6,652 bases of DNA from DASYXW01 sp035934405. GTDB lineage: Bacteria; Acidobacteriota; Terriglobia; UBA7540. Below, one piece after another: positions 1 through 5,684 of this stretch. Below the pieces are notes generated by a model. That model made no database searches and was not told the DNA's origin. It was given only the letters and a program-made list of their open reading frames with translations. The translations under genes and the position numbers were made by a program. Where the stretch lies: positions 1 to 6,652 of the forward strand of contig DASYXW010000050.1 in NCBI GenBank assembly GCA_035934405.1, written 5' to 3'. How positions within the stretch are numbered: position 1 is the first letter of the stretch; every line of letters starts with the position of its first letter.

Positions 1-74
1 GCGCTCTGGGCCCAGGCAGCGCCGGCGCTCAAGGCAAGCAGGATGGCCGCAATGCATGTCGCAATGGTTTTCAT
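1..74 (-). CDS. N-terminus of an exported protein (partial, runs off the left edge)
   Basis: Only the first 24 codons are in the window. They form a clear Sec-type signal peptide: a short charged start (Met-Lys-Thr), a hydrophobic core of about 16 residues rich in Ala, Leu and Ile, and a c-region ending Ala-Trp-Ala followed by Gln-Ser, a good signal peptidase I site after residue 22. The one Cys (residue 7) lies inside the hydrophobic core and is not in a lipobox, so a lipoprotein is unlikely. The ATG is preceded by a strong SD, GGAGG (83-87 on the minus strand), eight bases away, which fixes the start. The mature protein is periplasmic or secreted, and its function cannot be told from this fragment. 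It lies downstream of the CPBP gene in the same direction, but a gap of 455 bases makes a shared operon unlikely. Confidence 0.85.
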   Translation of the reverse strand, partial: MKTIATCIAAILLALSAGAAWAQS

Positions 75-529
75 CGATATAACCTCCAAGACGTAGAACC
101 GCGCACCGGTGGATGCCCTCCCGGCCATCTCCGACGTGAGACTTCAACAGGTACTCATGACATTAGATGACACGACTCAGAAGTCCGTTCCCATCTGCGG
201 TCAGTATGCTCGGGAACACGCGGGAGCACTCGCGCGGGAACGCCCCTCGTGTTGAACGAACTTCCGGCTCCTACGCATTCGCCGCACTGGAGGGCGATTC
301 GAGACTGGCGGGCGCAGACGCGAGAGGTCCTGATCGGCCGCCGCCCACACTCTGGATGCTGCGCTGCGGAGAACTAAAGGCGAGCGGGCCAAACGGCGAT
401 TGGTCTAACGCGTGGAGTTGAGTTGCGCAGATTCGCGACACTCCCGGGGTGCGGCGAGAGACAGCGAACTGCCGGGGAAGCGTTCGTGTTAGCCGTTACG
501 GTTAGCCATTTGGTAACCCGTGATCTCGC
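75..529. other. 455-base stretch without a convincing gene
   Basis: This stretch separates the CPBP protease gene from the exported-protein gene. Its left end must hold the leader and promoter of the exported-protein gene: a GGAGG at 83-87, and on the minus strand a possible -10 (TCTAAT) near 165-170 without a convincing -35. Open frames here (for example 167-421 plus, 201-392 minus) give Arg/Pro/Ser-rich translations with no recognisable motif and no good SD, so I do not call genes. A hairpin with arms GTTGCG and CGCGAC lies at 422-439, a direct repeat of GTTAGCC at 488-494 and 501-507, and a bulged stem at 498-521 (listed separately). I see no tRNA or insertion sequence. Confidence 0.6.
498..521 (-). 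terminator. Bulged stem-loop after the CPBP gene, possible terminator
   Basis: On the minus strand, starting 9 bases after the CPBP stop codon, the arms ACGGGTTACC and GGCTAACCGT pair into about nine base pairs with one bulged G and one bulged C around an AAAT loop. The place is right for an end-of-transcript structure. No U-tract follows, so it is not a standard intrinsic terminator; it could instead protect the 3' end or mark a Rho-dependent end. Confidence 0.3.
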
Positions 530-1438
530 TCAGTCGAGCCGGCGCATCCAGGCGATACGCCTGCCGGCGACGGCGGTATACAGCAGTGCCAGGCCGAGCA
601 CGATGAGCTCGATCAGCATGAAGAGAGCTCCAGCCTCGATGGCTTGCCCATTCCCGACCCAGAAAGACGGGCCGGTCTGTCGTACCTGTGCGAGTGCCGG
701 ATCGTATCCTTGCCTTCCCGCGGTCGAGAGACCTACGAGGTAGGTCTGCGTCCAGTCCCAGGCGCCGTGGAAGCCGATCGGAAGCCATAGAGAACCGCTC
801 GCAAAGCGCAACATCAGCAAGGTCAAAGATGTGATCGTGACAGAAAGCACGAACGTGACGCCGAACCCGCTCAAGCTAAAGTGGAGTGCAGCAAAGACGA
901 GGGACATCAGCAAAGCGGCCATCCAGACGGGCATTCTTTCTCCGAGTGTCCGGAAAACGTAGCCGCGAAAGGCCAACTCCTCGCTGAGCCCGACGGCCAG
1001 TGAAGGAAGAAGTTCCAACACTAACCACAAGGACTTCCCAAGGCCGCGGTGCGCCTCCGTATCGATTCGGGCGATGTGCAGCCACCCCATCTGATATTCG
1101 ACCGCAGCGGCGACGAGGATCGCCGCAACGCCGCCGGCGGCGCCCAGGAGCAACCGCAAGACTTGCGGCCGCGGCAGCGCCATTCCAGACCAGGGTTCTC
1201 TGTTGACCCTCACTCGCATGATCCACGTGACGACAAACACGCCGGCGATCCAGCTGACACCGTGGAATAGCGGCGAGAGTCCCGGCCAGATTACTCGTCC
1301 GAGCCCCTGGCCGCCGATCGCCGAAAACACGAAGATTGGTGCGACCAGCAGCACATAGAGGGCGACCGACAACAGGCCGGCCGAAATCGACGCATAGGAT
1401 CGGGGCTTTACCGCGACATCAGCAGAGTCAATTTGCAT
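530..1438 (-). CDS. CPBP-family intramembrane metalloprotease (Abi/CAAX prenyl protease-like)
   Basis: This 302-residue membrane protein has the three signature motifs of the CPBP/Abi (PF02517, Rce1-like) family: EELAFR at 153-158 (Glu153, Glu154, Arg158), His186 in the segment FAALHF, and HGAWD at 224-228 (His224, Asp228). The Glu and His residues are expected to bind the catalytic metal and water within the membrane. Hydrophobic stretches near 17-40, 61-75, 94-114, 137-152, 172-189, 193-210 and 270-292 suggest six to eight membrane segments. Known members process prenylated proteins in eukaryotes; in bacteria they have been tied to bacteriocin self-immunity, peptide maturation and membrane stress, and most have no known substrate. 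No bacteriocin-like peptide gene is visible beside it. The ATG has no clear SD, and an in-frame stop six bases upstream rules out a longer form. It lies 75 bases downstream of the SnoaL-like gene on the same strand and may share its transcript. Confidence 0.9.
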   Translation of the reverse strand: MQIDSADVAVKPRSYASISAGLLSVALYVLLVAPIFVFSAIGGQGLGRVIWPGLSPLFHGVSWIAGVFVVTWIMRVRVNREPWSGMALPRPQVLRLLLGAAGGVAAILVAAAVEYQMGWLHIARIDTEAHRGLGKSLWLVLELLPSLAVGLSEELAFRGYVFRTLGERMPVWMAALLMSLVFAALHFSLSGFGVTFVLSVTITSLTLLMLRFASGSLWLPIGFHGAWDWTQTYLVGLSTAGRQGYDPALAQVRQTGPSFWVGNGQAIEAGALFMLIELIVLGLALLYTAVAGRRIAWMRRLD

Positions 1439-1513
1439 GCTTTATCGCTTCGGCAAGGCGAGCCGTCCTCATAACTCTCGAAGCCCGCGGATCCTGTCGG
1501 GGGATATCCGCCT

Positions 1514-1873
1514 TCAGTTGGACGCGAACAGGCCGTGCCCCTCGATCACGAGTCCTTGCCTGAACGTGAGAACTTCGACACGATCGATTCCGTTCTGATT
1601 CTTGAATGCGATGACGAGCGTGTTTGTGCCTTGATAGACCTTAGTCACCTGGAAGCGAAGGTCCGGACTGAGGGCTAATCCCGCCGTCCAGTAGCGACGA
1701 AGCGCATCTTTGCCGTTTACGGCGCCGTCCTCAGAGAAACCGATCTGCTTTACAACCGGCGAAGTAAAGACGACATCGTCATGGAAGTGTTTCAATATCG
1801 CTTCTACGTCGCGACGGTTCCAGGCAGCCTCCCAGTCGCGGCCGAATTCAATCGCATTGACGCCGTCCATCAT
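1514..1873 (-). CDS. SnoaL-like / NTF2-fold protein
   Basis: This 119-residue protein fits the small alpha+beta NTF2-like fold (SnoaL-like or DUF4440-type). An N-terminal helix carries the typical pattern W-x-x-A-W-N-x-R-D-V-x-A-I-L (residues 14-27), followed by HFHDDVVFTSP (29-39), which in this family starts the first strand and lines the pocket, then a G-K-x-A-L-R-x-Y-W motif (54-62) and three to four beta strands to the end. Members act as isomerases, cyclases or hydrolases, or as ligand-binding proteins, and the substrate cannot be read from sequence. The frame is open up to 1936, but I start at the first of two adjacent ATGs because AAGAGGAGT lies eight bases upstream (1881-1889), a strong SD. 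The gap of 205 bases to the YciI-like gene suggests its own promoter, which I could not identify with confidence. Confidence 0.82.
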   Translation of the reverse strand: MMDGVNAIEFGRDWEAAWNRRDVEAILKHFHDDVVFTSPVVKQIGFSEDGAVNGKDALRRYWTAGLALSPDLRFQVTKVYQGTNTLVIAFKNQNGIDRVEVLTFRQGLVIEGHGLFASN

Positions 1874-2078
1874 CTCTTGCACTCCTCTTACTGTCCCGAT
1901 GTGAACCTGCACCTGAACGCCTACCGCGACGTGCATGTATGCTCTCTATGGCGGCCGTCTCCTGCTCATCGCGCGTCTCGTACGCTCACTTCCAAAGTGC
2001 TGGTCGAAGGTATCGCCTGCACCCGGAGAAGCAGATAGGCGCCCCGATGTCTCACCGCGGTTGCCCGCGCACGGCGAA

Positions 2079-2405
2079 CTAGGTCCGCAATGGCACCTGC
2101 GCGCCAGCGGGCTTCAGAGGCTTGGCCGCCTCTGTGCCCGCTACGGTTGTCCATTCGCGCACATACCATCGCTTGACCGCGCCGCTCGTCACGTAGGGAT
2201 CGGCCTTGGCAAACGCCTCCGCCACCTCGCGGGAGTCCCCTTGAAAAAGCAGAACCGCGCCGTCGACTGGGTCCGCCAACGCACCACCCAGCAGCAATTC
2301 GCCGCGCTCGCTCGCCTTCCAGGCTTTTTCGAGATGCGCGTCGCGAAAGGCCGCTCGTTTCAAAACGTAGTCTTCGCCAACCTCGTAGAACAATAGGTAG
2401 TGCAT
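2079..2405 (-). CDS. YciI-like (YCII-related domain) protein
   Basis: This 108-residue protein has the YCII-related fold (PF03795, ferredoxin-like dimeric alpha-beta barrel). The start MHYLLFYEV is the usual first strand, His24 in RDAHL is the conserved histidine, the segment GELLLGGALADP (35-46) is the typical turn after the first helix, AVLLF (50-54) is the next strand, and ADPYV (68-72) is the diagnostic motif before the last strand, RWYVREW (79-85). The His and Asp residues form a putative active-site pair; related domains occur in dechlorinases and epimerase-like enzymes, but most members have no known reaction. It follows the aminotransferase gene by 41 bases on the same strand with no terminator visible between, so it is probably the third gene of that operon. 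The SD is weak (AAGGG, about 12 bases from the ATG), which fits translation within an operon. Confidence 0.85.
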   Translation of the reverse strand: MHYLLFYEVGEDYVLKRAAFRDAHLEKAWKASERGELLLGGALADPVDGAVLLFQGDSREVAEAFAKADPYVTSGAVKRWYVREWTTVAGTEAAKPLKPAGAQVPLRT

Positions 2406-2446
2406 TGAAGCGCTAACCCTTCGGCTCTTCCGTATCCAAGCCGCAC

Positions 2447-3523
2447 CTAGAGCGTTTCAACCCAGCCGTTCCAGTCCGGCGCTCTCCCCGTCATGATCGC
2501 GGTGAGCCTCTCCCGTACCGCCGGCCCTATTTTCCGCTCCTCGACAGGAGGCAGCACCAGAGTCTGAGTCCGATACCGGATGCTCCGCACGTGCGCAAGA
2601 GTGGCTGCAGTCCCTGTTCCGAAGCACTCCAGCAGCTCGCCCCGCTCGTAGCCCTCGATCACCTTCCCGAGAGAAACCCGCTCCTCATTCACCCTGCAAC
2701 CCATGTCGCGCAAGAGAGTGATGACGCTGTCGCGGGTGATCCCGGCCAGAATGGTCCCGTCGAGCGCCGGGGTCGAGACGTGGTCGCGGAACACGAAGAA
2801 CATATTCATGACACCGCTCTCTTCCACGTAACGCCGCTCCTGCGCGTCCAACCACATCACCGCGTTGAATCCGGCGTCACGCGCTTCCTGATCGGCAAGA
2901 AGTGCCGCGGCATAGTTGCCGGCCGCCTTGGTGTCTCCCGTTCCTCCCGGAAATGCCCGCGCGTGGTGCTCAGCTACGACAATGTCGAGCGGCGCCGCAA
3001 AGTACCCTCCGAACGGGAAGGTGAGAATCAGAAAGCGGCAGCTCTCGGCGGGTTTCACGCGGATCGATGGGTCCACTGAGAAGAGGATCGGGCGAATGTA
3101 CAGAGCCCCCGCCTCGGCGTCCGGAATCCAGGATTCGTCGAGCCGTATTAACGCGCGCAGACCATCCAGGAAAAGCGACTCCGGCACCAGCGGCATGGCC
3201 AGACGCGCCGCAGAGCGTTGGAGTCGCCGCGCGTTCTCCCCCGCCCGGAACAGCAGCGGACGCCCTTCGGGGGACTTGTGCGCTTTCATACCCTCAAAGA
3301 CTGACACCCCGTAGTGCAAGGCACTGATGGTCGGAGATAGCGGGATCGGCCCATAGGGCTGAATCTCGCCCTCACTCCAGTGGCCGCGACTAAACTCCGC
3401 TGAAAACATGTGATCGCTGAAGACGCTGCTGAATGGCACGTTCGCGAAATCGACTTGCTGCACCCGAGAGTGCGTGGTCCGATAAACCTTCACTACCGAA
3501 CGTACGCTGACGGTGCTGCTCAT
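2447..3523 (-). CDS. ilvE: Branched-chain amino acid aminotransferase-type enzyme (PLP class IV)
   Basis: This 358-residue enzyme is a fold-type IV PLP aminotransferase (PF01063) of the longer BCAT subtype found in eukaryotes and many bacteria. BCATs move the amino group between glutamate and Leu, Ile or Val. Family landmarks in order are LHYGVSVFEGMKA (69-81), LYIRP (141-145), the PLP lysine Lys199 in GDTKAAGNYAA (196-206), EESGVMNMFFV (234-244), ILAGITRDS (258-266) and the phosphate-binding FGTGTAA (301-307). All key sites look intact. The frame stays open far upstream, but the real start is the ATG at 3523: GGAAGGA lies five bases before it, and it overlaps the stop of the DUF1330 gene as ATGA, which implies translational coupling. 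No ilv or leu genes are near, so it may serve a catabolic or specialised role rather than core biosynthesis; substrate preference cannot be judged from sequence. The symbol reflects the family, not proven function. Confidence 0.92.
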   Translation of the reverse strand: MSSTVSVRSVVKVYRTTHSRVQQVDFANVPFSSVFSDHMFSAEFSRGHWSEGEIQPYGPIPLSPTISALHYGVSVFEGMKAHKSPEGRPLLFRAGENARRLQRSAARLAMPLVPESLFLDGLRALIRLDESWIPDAEAGALYIRPILFSVDPSIRVKPAESCRFLILTFPFGGYFAAPLDIVVAEHHARAFPGGTGDTKAAGNYAAALLADQEARDAGFNAVMWLDAQERRYVEESGVMNMFFVFRDHVSTPALDGTILAGITRDSVITLLRDMGCRVNEERVSLGKVIEGYERGELLECFGTGTAATLAHVRSIRYRTQTLVLPPVEERKIGPAVRERLTAIMTGRAPDWNGWVETL

Positions 3524-3813
3524 TCGAGTCCTTCCACCAGAATCATATTTGTCGTCGTCGAGCGCTGCCGCATCGCCTTCAACTCTGCGTAGCCTGAGCC
3601 ACTCCACCACGTGCGTGCGGCATCCGCGGAAGGGAACCTGACCACGACAACGCGGTTGGGATTCCAGCTGCCTTCCAGCACCTCGACGGCTCCGCCGCGA
3701 ACAAGGTAGGTGCCCCCGCCGGCGGTAAGACCGGGAGACACCGTCTCCCGATACCTTGCATAGACCTCCGTATCCCGTACCGCCGCAACCTCGATGATCA
3801 GGTAGGCCGCCAA
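3520..3813 (-). CDS. DUF1330 family protein
   Basis: This 97-residue protein matches the DUF1330 family (PF07045, dimeric alpha-beta barrel). Visible family features are the first strand AAYLIIEV (2-9), YARYR (18-22), GGTYLVRGGAVEVLEGSW (33-50), the strand RVVVVRFPS (54-62), a Trp-Trp pair at 69-70, Y-x-x-L-K-x-x-R (75-82) and the final strand ILVEG (91-95). The length is normal for the family. The biochemical role is unknown; the fold often binds small molecules or protects enzymes. The start is TTG, chosen because GGGAGGT sits eight bases upstream and the family alignment begins exactly there. It is the first gene of the minus-strand operon and overlaps the aminotransferase start by four bases (ATGA), so the two proteins are made together and probably act in the same process. 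Confidence 0.88.
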   Translation of the reverse strand: MAAYLIIEVAAVRDTEVYARYRETVSPGLTAGGGTYLVRGGAVEVLEGSWNPNRVVVVRFPSADAARTWWSGSGYAELKAMRQRSTTTNMILVEGLE

Positions 3814-3821
3814 TTTCGCGT

Positions 3822-3828
3822 ACCTCCC
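3822..3828 (-). promoter_or_regulatory. Strong ribosome binding site for a TTG start
   Basis: On the minus strand GGGAGGT lies eight bases before the TTG codon that starts the DUF1330 protein. The near-perfect SD complementarity offsets the weak start codon and decides the start. Confidence 0.75.
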
Positions 3829-3851
3829 GGCGCAAGAAAGTGGTGGCGGGC

Positions 3852-3880
3852 ACTCTAGGTCCGGTGGAGATATGTGGCAA
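3852..3880 (-). promoter_or_regulatory. Sigma70-like promoter for the DUF1330-aminotransferase operon
   Basis: On the minus strand TTGCCA (3875-3880) matches the -35 consensus at five of six bases, and TAGAGT (3852-3857) matches the -10 at four of six, with an ideal 17-base spacer. Transcription would start near 3845, giving a leader of about 30 bases that carries the GGGAGGT site. Its -35 overlaps the -35 of the opposing lysR promoter. Based on matches and spacing only. Confidence 0.5.
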
Positions 3881-3902
3881 GTGAATAATGTGCATGTATA
3901 CT
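3874..3902 (+). promoter_or_regulatory. Sigma70-like promoter for the LysR-type regulator gene
   Basis: GTGGCA (3874-3879, four of six matches to the -35 consensus) and TATACT (3897-3902, five of six to the -10) are 17 bases apart. The expected start of transcription is around 3909-3911, that is at or next to the chosen ATG at 3911. No SD is present before that ATG, which fits a leaderless transcript. Confidence 0.5.
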
Positions 3903-3911
3903 ATGCGTATA
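3892..3911. promoter_or_regulatory. Nested dyads over the lysR -10 box and start codon, candidate regulator site
   Basis: Two inverted repeats overlap here: GCAT-N7-ATGC (3892-3906) and TATAC-N5-GTATA (3897-3911). Both are 15 bp long, the size and AT-rich type of dyad that LysR regulators bind, although neither has the exact T-N11-A spacing of the classic box. Their place on the -10 box and first base of the gene suits autorepression. An activating site for the minus operon would normally lie about 65 bases upstream of its start; the distance here is roughly 50-65 bases, so one site could serve both genes. Confidence 0.4.
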
Positions 3912-4795
3912 TGGAATTCGATGACATTCGCGCCTTTGTGACGGTAGCCAACGTTGGGTCGGTCAGCATGGCGGCGCGTGATTTGCATATCACGCAATCC
4001 GCGGTCACTCGACGGCTGCAGCGCCTGGAGACGTCTCTTGGAGCAACGCTCCTGGACCGCAAGACCCGACCCGTTGCGCTGACCAAGGTGGGGCAAGCGG
4101 CGCTCGAGCGCTGTCGACGGGTGCTGAATGATGTTCGGGAAGTGCGGGTGGCGGCCTCAAACGGAGGCCCGTTGCGCGGCGAATTCAGGGTCGGCGTGGC
4201 GCACGCACTGACCGAATTTACGTTGATAGAGCCGGTAGGGGAGCTGCGCCGTGCGTTTCCACATCTTGGCCTGCAACTCACCACCGGGTGGAGCCGGGAG
4301 GTGCTGGAGCGAGTGAGATCGGGAGGGCTGGATGCCGCGGTCATCCTTCTCGCCGAAGGAGAACAACTGCCGGCGGATGTGACGGGCATCCAGGTCGCGA
4401 AAGAGCGTCTGCTGGTGGTTGCCTCTCGCCAGCATTATCACTCCAGACCGAGAAAGATCCTGGACCTGGCGGGCGCGCAGTGGATTCTCAACCCAGAGGG
4501 GTGTGCGGCCCGCGCGGGACTGCGTAGAGCCCTGCTGCACGCTGATATCGACATGGTCGTAGCAGTCGAGACCTATAACTACGAGCTGCAGCTTGCGCTG
4601 GTCGCGCAGAACCGGGGACTGACGATCGTCCCGGAGCGGATCTTGGGCCGAAGTCGACAACGGTCGCGGTTACGCACCCTGCGCGTCAGGGGACTCGAAT
4701 TTCCCCTCGTCGTTTGGGTGGTGTGCCGCGAGCCCGTCGCGGGACTTGATGGTGTCGTTGCAGAGCTCGCTCGTTCACTCCGGGAGACGCTTTGA
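3911..4795 (+). CDS. LysR-type transcriptional regulator
   Basis: This 294-residue protein has the standard LysR layout. An N-terminal winged helix-turn-helix covers about 1-60, with the recognition region S-V-S-M-A-A-R-D-L-H-I-T-Q-S-A-V-T-R-R-L (17-36) followed by the linker helix. The effector-binding domain (about 88-290) has two Rossmann-like lobes; VILLAEGEQL (144-153) and the strand ERLLVVAS (165-172) belong to lobe RD-I and RD-II borders, and WILNPEGCAARAGLRRAL (191-208) is a conserved lobe-II segment. The effector is unknown. The frame is open from 3872, but the family N-terminus begins at Met 3911, and the promoter position supports this. There is no SD. It diverges from the DUF1330-aminotransferase operon, the usual arrangement for a LysR regulator and its target, so the effector is probably a substrate or product of that operon. 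Confidence 0.9.
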   Translation: MEFDDIRAFVTVANVGSVSMAARDLHITQSAVTRRLQRLETSLGATLLDRKTRPVALTKVGQAALERCRRVLNDVREVRVAASNGGPLRGEFRVGVAHALTEFTLIEPVGELRRAFPHLGLQLTTGWSREVLERVRSGGLDAAVILLAEGEQLPADVTGIQVAKERLLVVASRQHYHSRPRKILDLAGAQWILNPEGCAARAGLRRALLHADIDMVVAVETYNYELQLALVAQNRGLTIVPERILGRSRQRSRLRTLRVRGLEFPLVVWVVCREPVAGLDGVVAELARSLRETL

Positions 4796-4937
4796 AGCTC
4801 AGTGGCATGGCGCGTCACCCGGCGAGGCCGCTGACTCCCGGTGTGGCACTCGATTCCGCCTTTGAACATGCACAACCCGCCAGGGGACTGGCCCGCGGCT
4901 CGTGCAAGAGCGTGCGGACGCGCATATTCATTGGCAG

Positions 4938-4967
4938 TTGACGATTATACCGACCAGTCGGTATAAG
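4938..4967 (+). promoter_or_regulatory. Promoter of the tetR-gst cassette
   Basis: TTGACG (4938-4943) and TATAAG (4962-4967) each match the sigma70 consensus at five of six bases, with an 18-base spacer. Only seven bases separate the -10 box from the GTG at 4975, so transcription should start at or next to the start codon, leaving no leader. The TetR operator fills the spacer and most of the -10 box. Confidence 0.65.
4945..4966. promoter_or_regulatory. TetR operator: perfect palindrome with 10-bp arms
   Basis: TTATACCGAC, then the two bases CA, then GTCGGTATAA: both arms are perfect complements. Size, symmetry and place (between -35 and -10, and over most of the -10) are those of a TetR-family operator bound by one or two dimers. 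Binding there would block RNA polymerase, so the gene should repress itself and the transferase gene downstream. Such a long perfect palindrome at a promoter is very unlikely by chance. Confidence 0.88.
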
Positions 4968-4974
4968 TGGCGCC

Positions 4975-5592
4975 GTGAAGACTTCTACGATCCCGGTCGG
5001 CCGGCCGATGGCGGTGGGCCGGCAGAGGCTGCTGGAGGCCGCGATTCGGCTAATCCGAGAGAGAGGCTATGCATCGACTACGGTCGATGACCTGTGTGCC
5101 GAGGCCGAGGTAGCCAAGGGCTCCTTCTTCCACCACTTCGAGGACAAGGAGGCATTGGCCGTCGCGGCCGCCAATTATTGGTCCGCAAAGGCCGACGCCC
5201 TCCACGCAGCTGCCCCGTACCACAAGCTGCGAGACCCGCTGGACCGTGTTCTCGGCTATATCGATTTCCGCAAGGCCATCCTGAAAGGGGACGTCCCCGA
5301 GTTCAGCTGTTTAATCGGGACGTTGGTCCAGGAAGTCTATCGATCGAATCCGGCGATCCGTGCGGCCTGCGAGGCGAGCATCTGCAGCCACGCTGCAGTT
5401 CTCGAGTTGGATATTGCCCGGGCGATGAAGCTTCACGGGGTACGCGCGAAGTGGACCGCCGCAAGCCTCGCGATGCACACGCAGGCCGTTCTACAGGGCG
5501 CCTTCATATTGGCCAAGGCCGAAGGCGGTGCGGAAGTTGCCGTGGCCAGCATCGATCACCTGTATCGCTACGTCGAGATTCTGTTTCGATAG
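4975..5592 (+). CDS. TetR/AcrR-family transcriptional regulator
   Basis: This 205-residue protein has the TetR N-terminal DNA-binding domain: helix 1 in RLLEAAIRLIRERGY (18-32), helix-turn-helix TTVDDLCAEAEVAKGSFFHHF (35-55) with the near-universal K-G-S-F-F-H-H-F recognition segment, and KEAL (58-61) opening helix 4. The C-terminal ligand domain contains F-S-C-L-I-G-T-L-V-Q-E (110-120), typical of a TetR subgroup often found beside detoxification genes. The GTG start is preferred over the ATG at 5008 because it keeps the conserved Gly-Arg-Pro near the N-terminus and lies where transcription should begin; neither has an SD. Cys41, Cys112, Cys132 and Cys137 could sense electrophiles, but this is inference. 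It probably represses itself and the downstream transferase gene through the palindrome in its promoter. Confidence 0.92.
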   Translation: MKTSTIPVGRPMAVGRQRLLEAAIRLIRERGYASTTVDDLCAEAEVAKGSFFHHFEDKEALAVAAANYWSAKADALHAAAPYHKLRDPLDRVLGYIDFRKAILKGDVPEFSCLIGTLVQEVYRSNPAIRAACEASICSHAAVLELDIARAMKLHGVRAKWTAASLAMHTQAVLQGAFILAKAEGGAEVAVASIDHLYRYVEILFR

Positions 5593-5639
5593 CCATGCGC
5601 AAAGCCTGAAGAGGCGCCATTTTGAGCACCGAACAACCC

Positions 5640-5666
5640 GTATCTCTCCGTCCTGCCGGGAGATAC
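5640..5666 (+). repeat. Bulged hairpin between tetR and the transferase gene
   Basis: GTATCTC (5640-5646) pairs with GAGATAC (5660-5666), and inside it CCG (5648-5650) pairs with CGG (5657-5659) around a TCCTGC loop, leaving one bulged T. The structure ends 18 bases before the preferred ATG of the transferase gene. No U-tract follows, so it is not a terminator of the usual kind; it may shape mRNA stability or translation, or be a protein site. If translation really begins at the TTG at 5622, it would lie within coding sequence. Confidence 0.4.
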
Positions 5667-5684
5667 AACCGGCGGGATCCCCGA

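Noticed and set aside
167..421. 84-codon plus-strand frame in the empty stretch.
   Set aside because: The ATG has no good SD, the composition is Arg/Pro/Ser/Gly-rich and no motif can be seen, so it looks like chance in GC-rich DNA.
2056..2069. CGCGG-TTGC-CCGCG hairpin after the YciI-like gene as a terminator.
   Set aside because: The stem has only five base pairs and no T-run on either strand, so it is not distinguishable from chance in GC-rich sequence.
1966..2169. 67-codon minus-strand frame between the YciI-like and SnoaL-like genes.
   Set aside because: It overlaps the end of the YciI gene in another frame, has no SD and gives a basic, featureless translation.
2591..3079. 162-codon plus-strand frame opposite the aminotransferase gene.
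   Set aside because: It mirrors the codon positions of a clear enzyme gene. Its translation is rich in Arg, Pro and His with no motif, and it has no promoter or SD.
1514..3813. The row of small minus-strand genes as integron gene cassettes.
   Set aside because: SnoaL, YciI and DUF1330 proteins are common in cassettes, but no attC-like pair lies in the gaps between these genes, and the ATGA overlap and 41-base gap look like an ordinary operon.
3524..4096. Open frame upstream of the aminotransferase that would add 191 residues.
   Set aside because: It runs across the DUF1330 gene, the divergent promoters and the lysR start in another frame. Its translation has no domain signal, and the ATG at 3523 has a strong SD and the family-typical N-terminus.
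3901..4660. Long minus-strand frames opposite the lysR gene (3901-4389 and 4157-4660).
   Set aside because: Both are typical shadows in GC-rich DNA: low-complexity Ser/Arg-rich translations with no family features, while the plus strand gives a complete LysR protein.
5094..5609. 171-codon plus-strand frame inside the tetR gene.
   Set aside because: It is out of frame with a TetR protein whose motifs are all intact, and its translation is Arg/Gly-rich without recognisable features.
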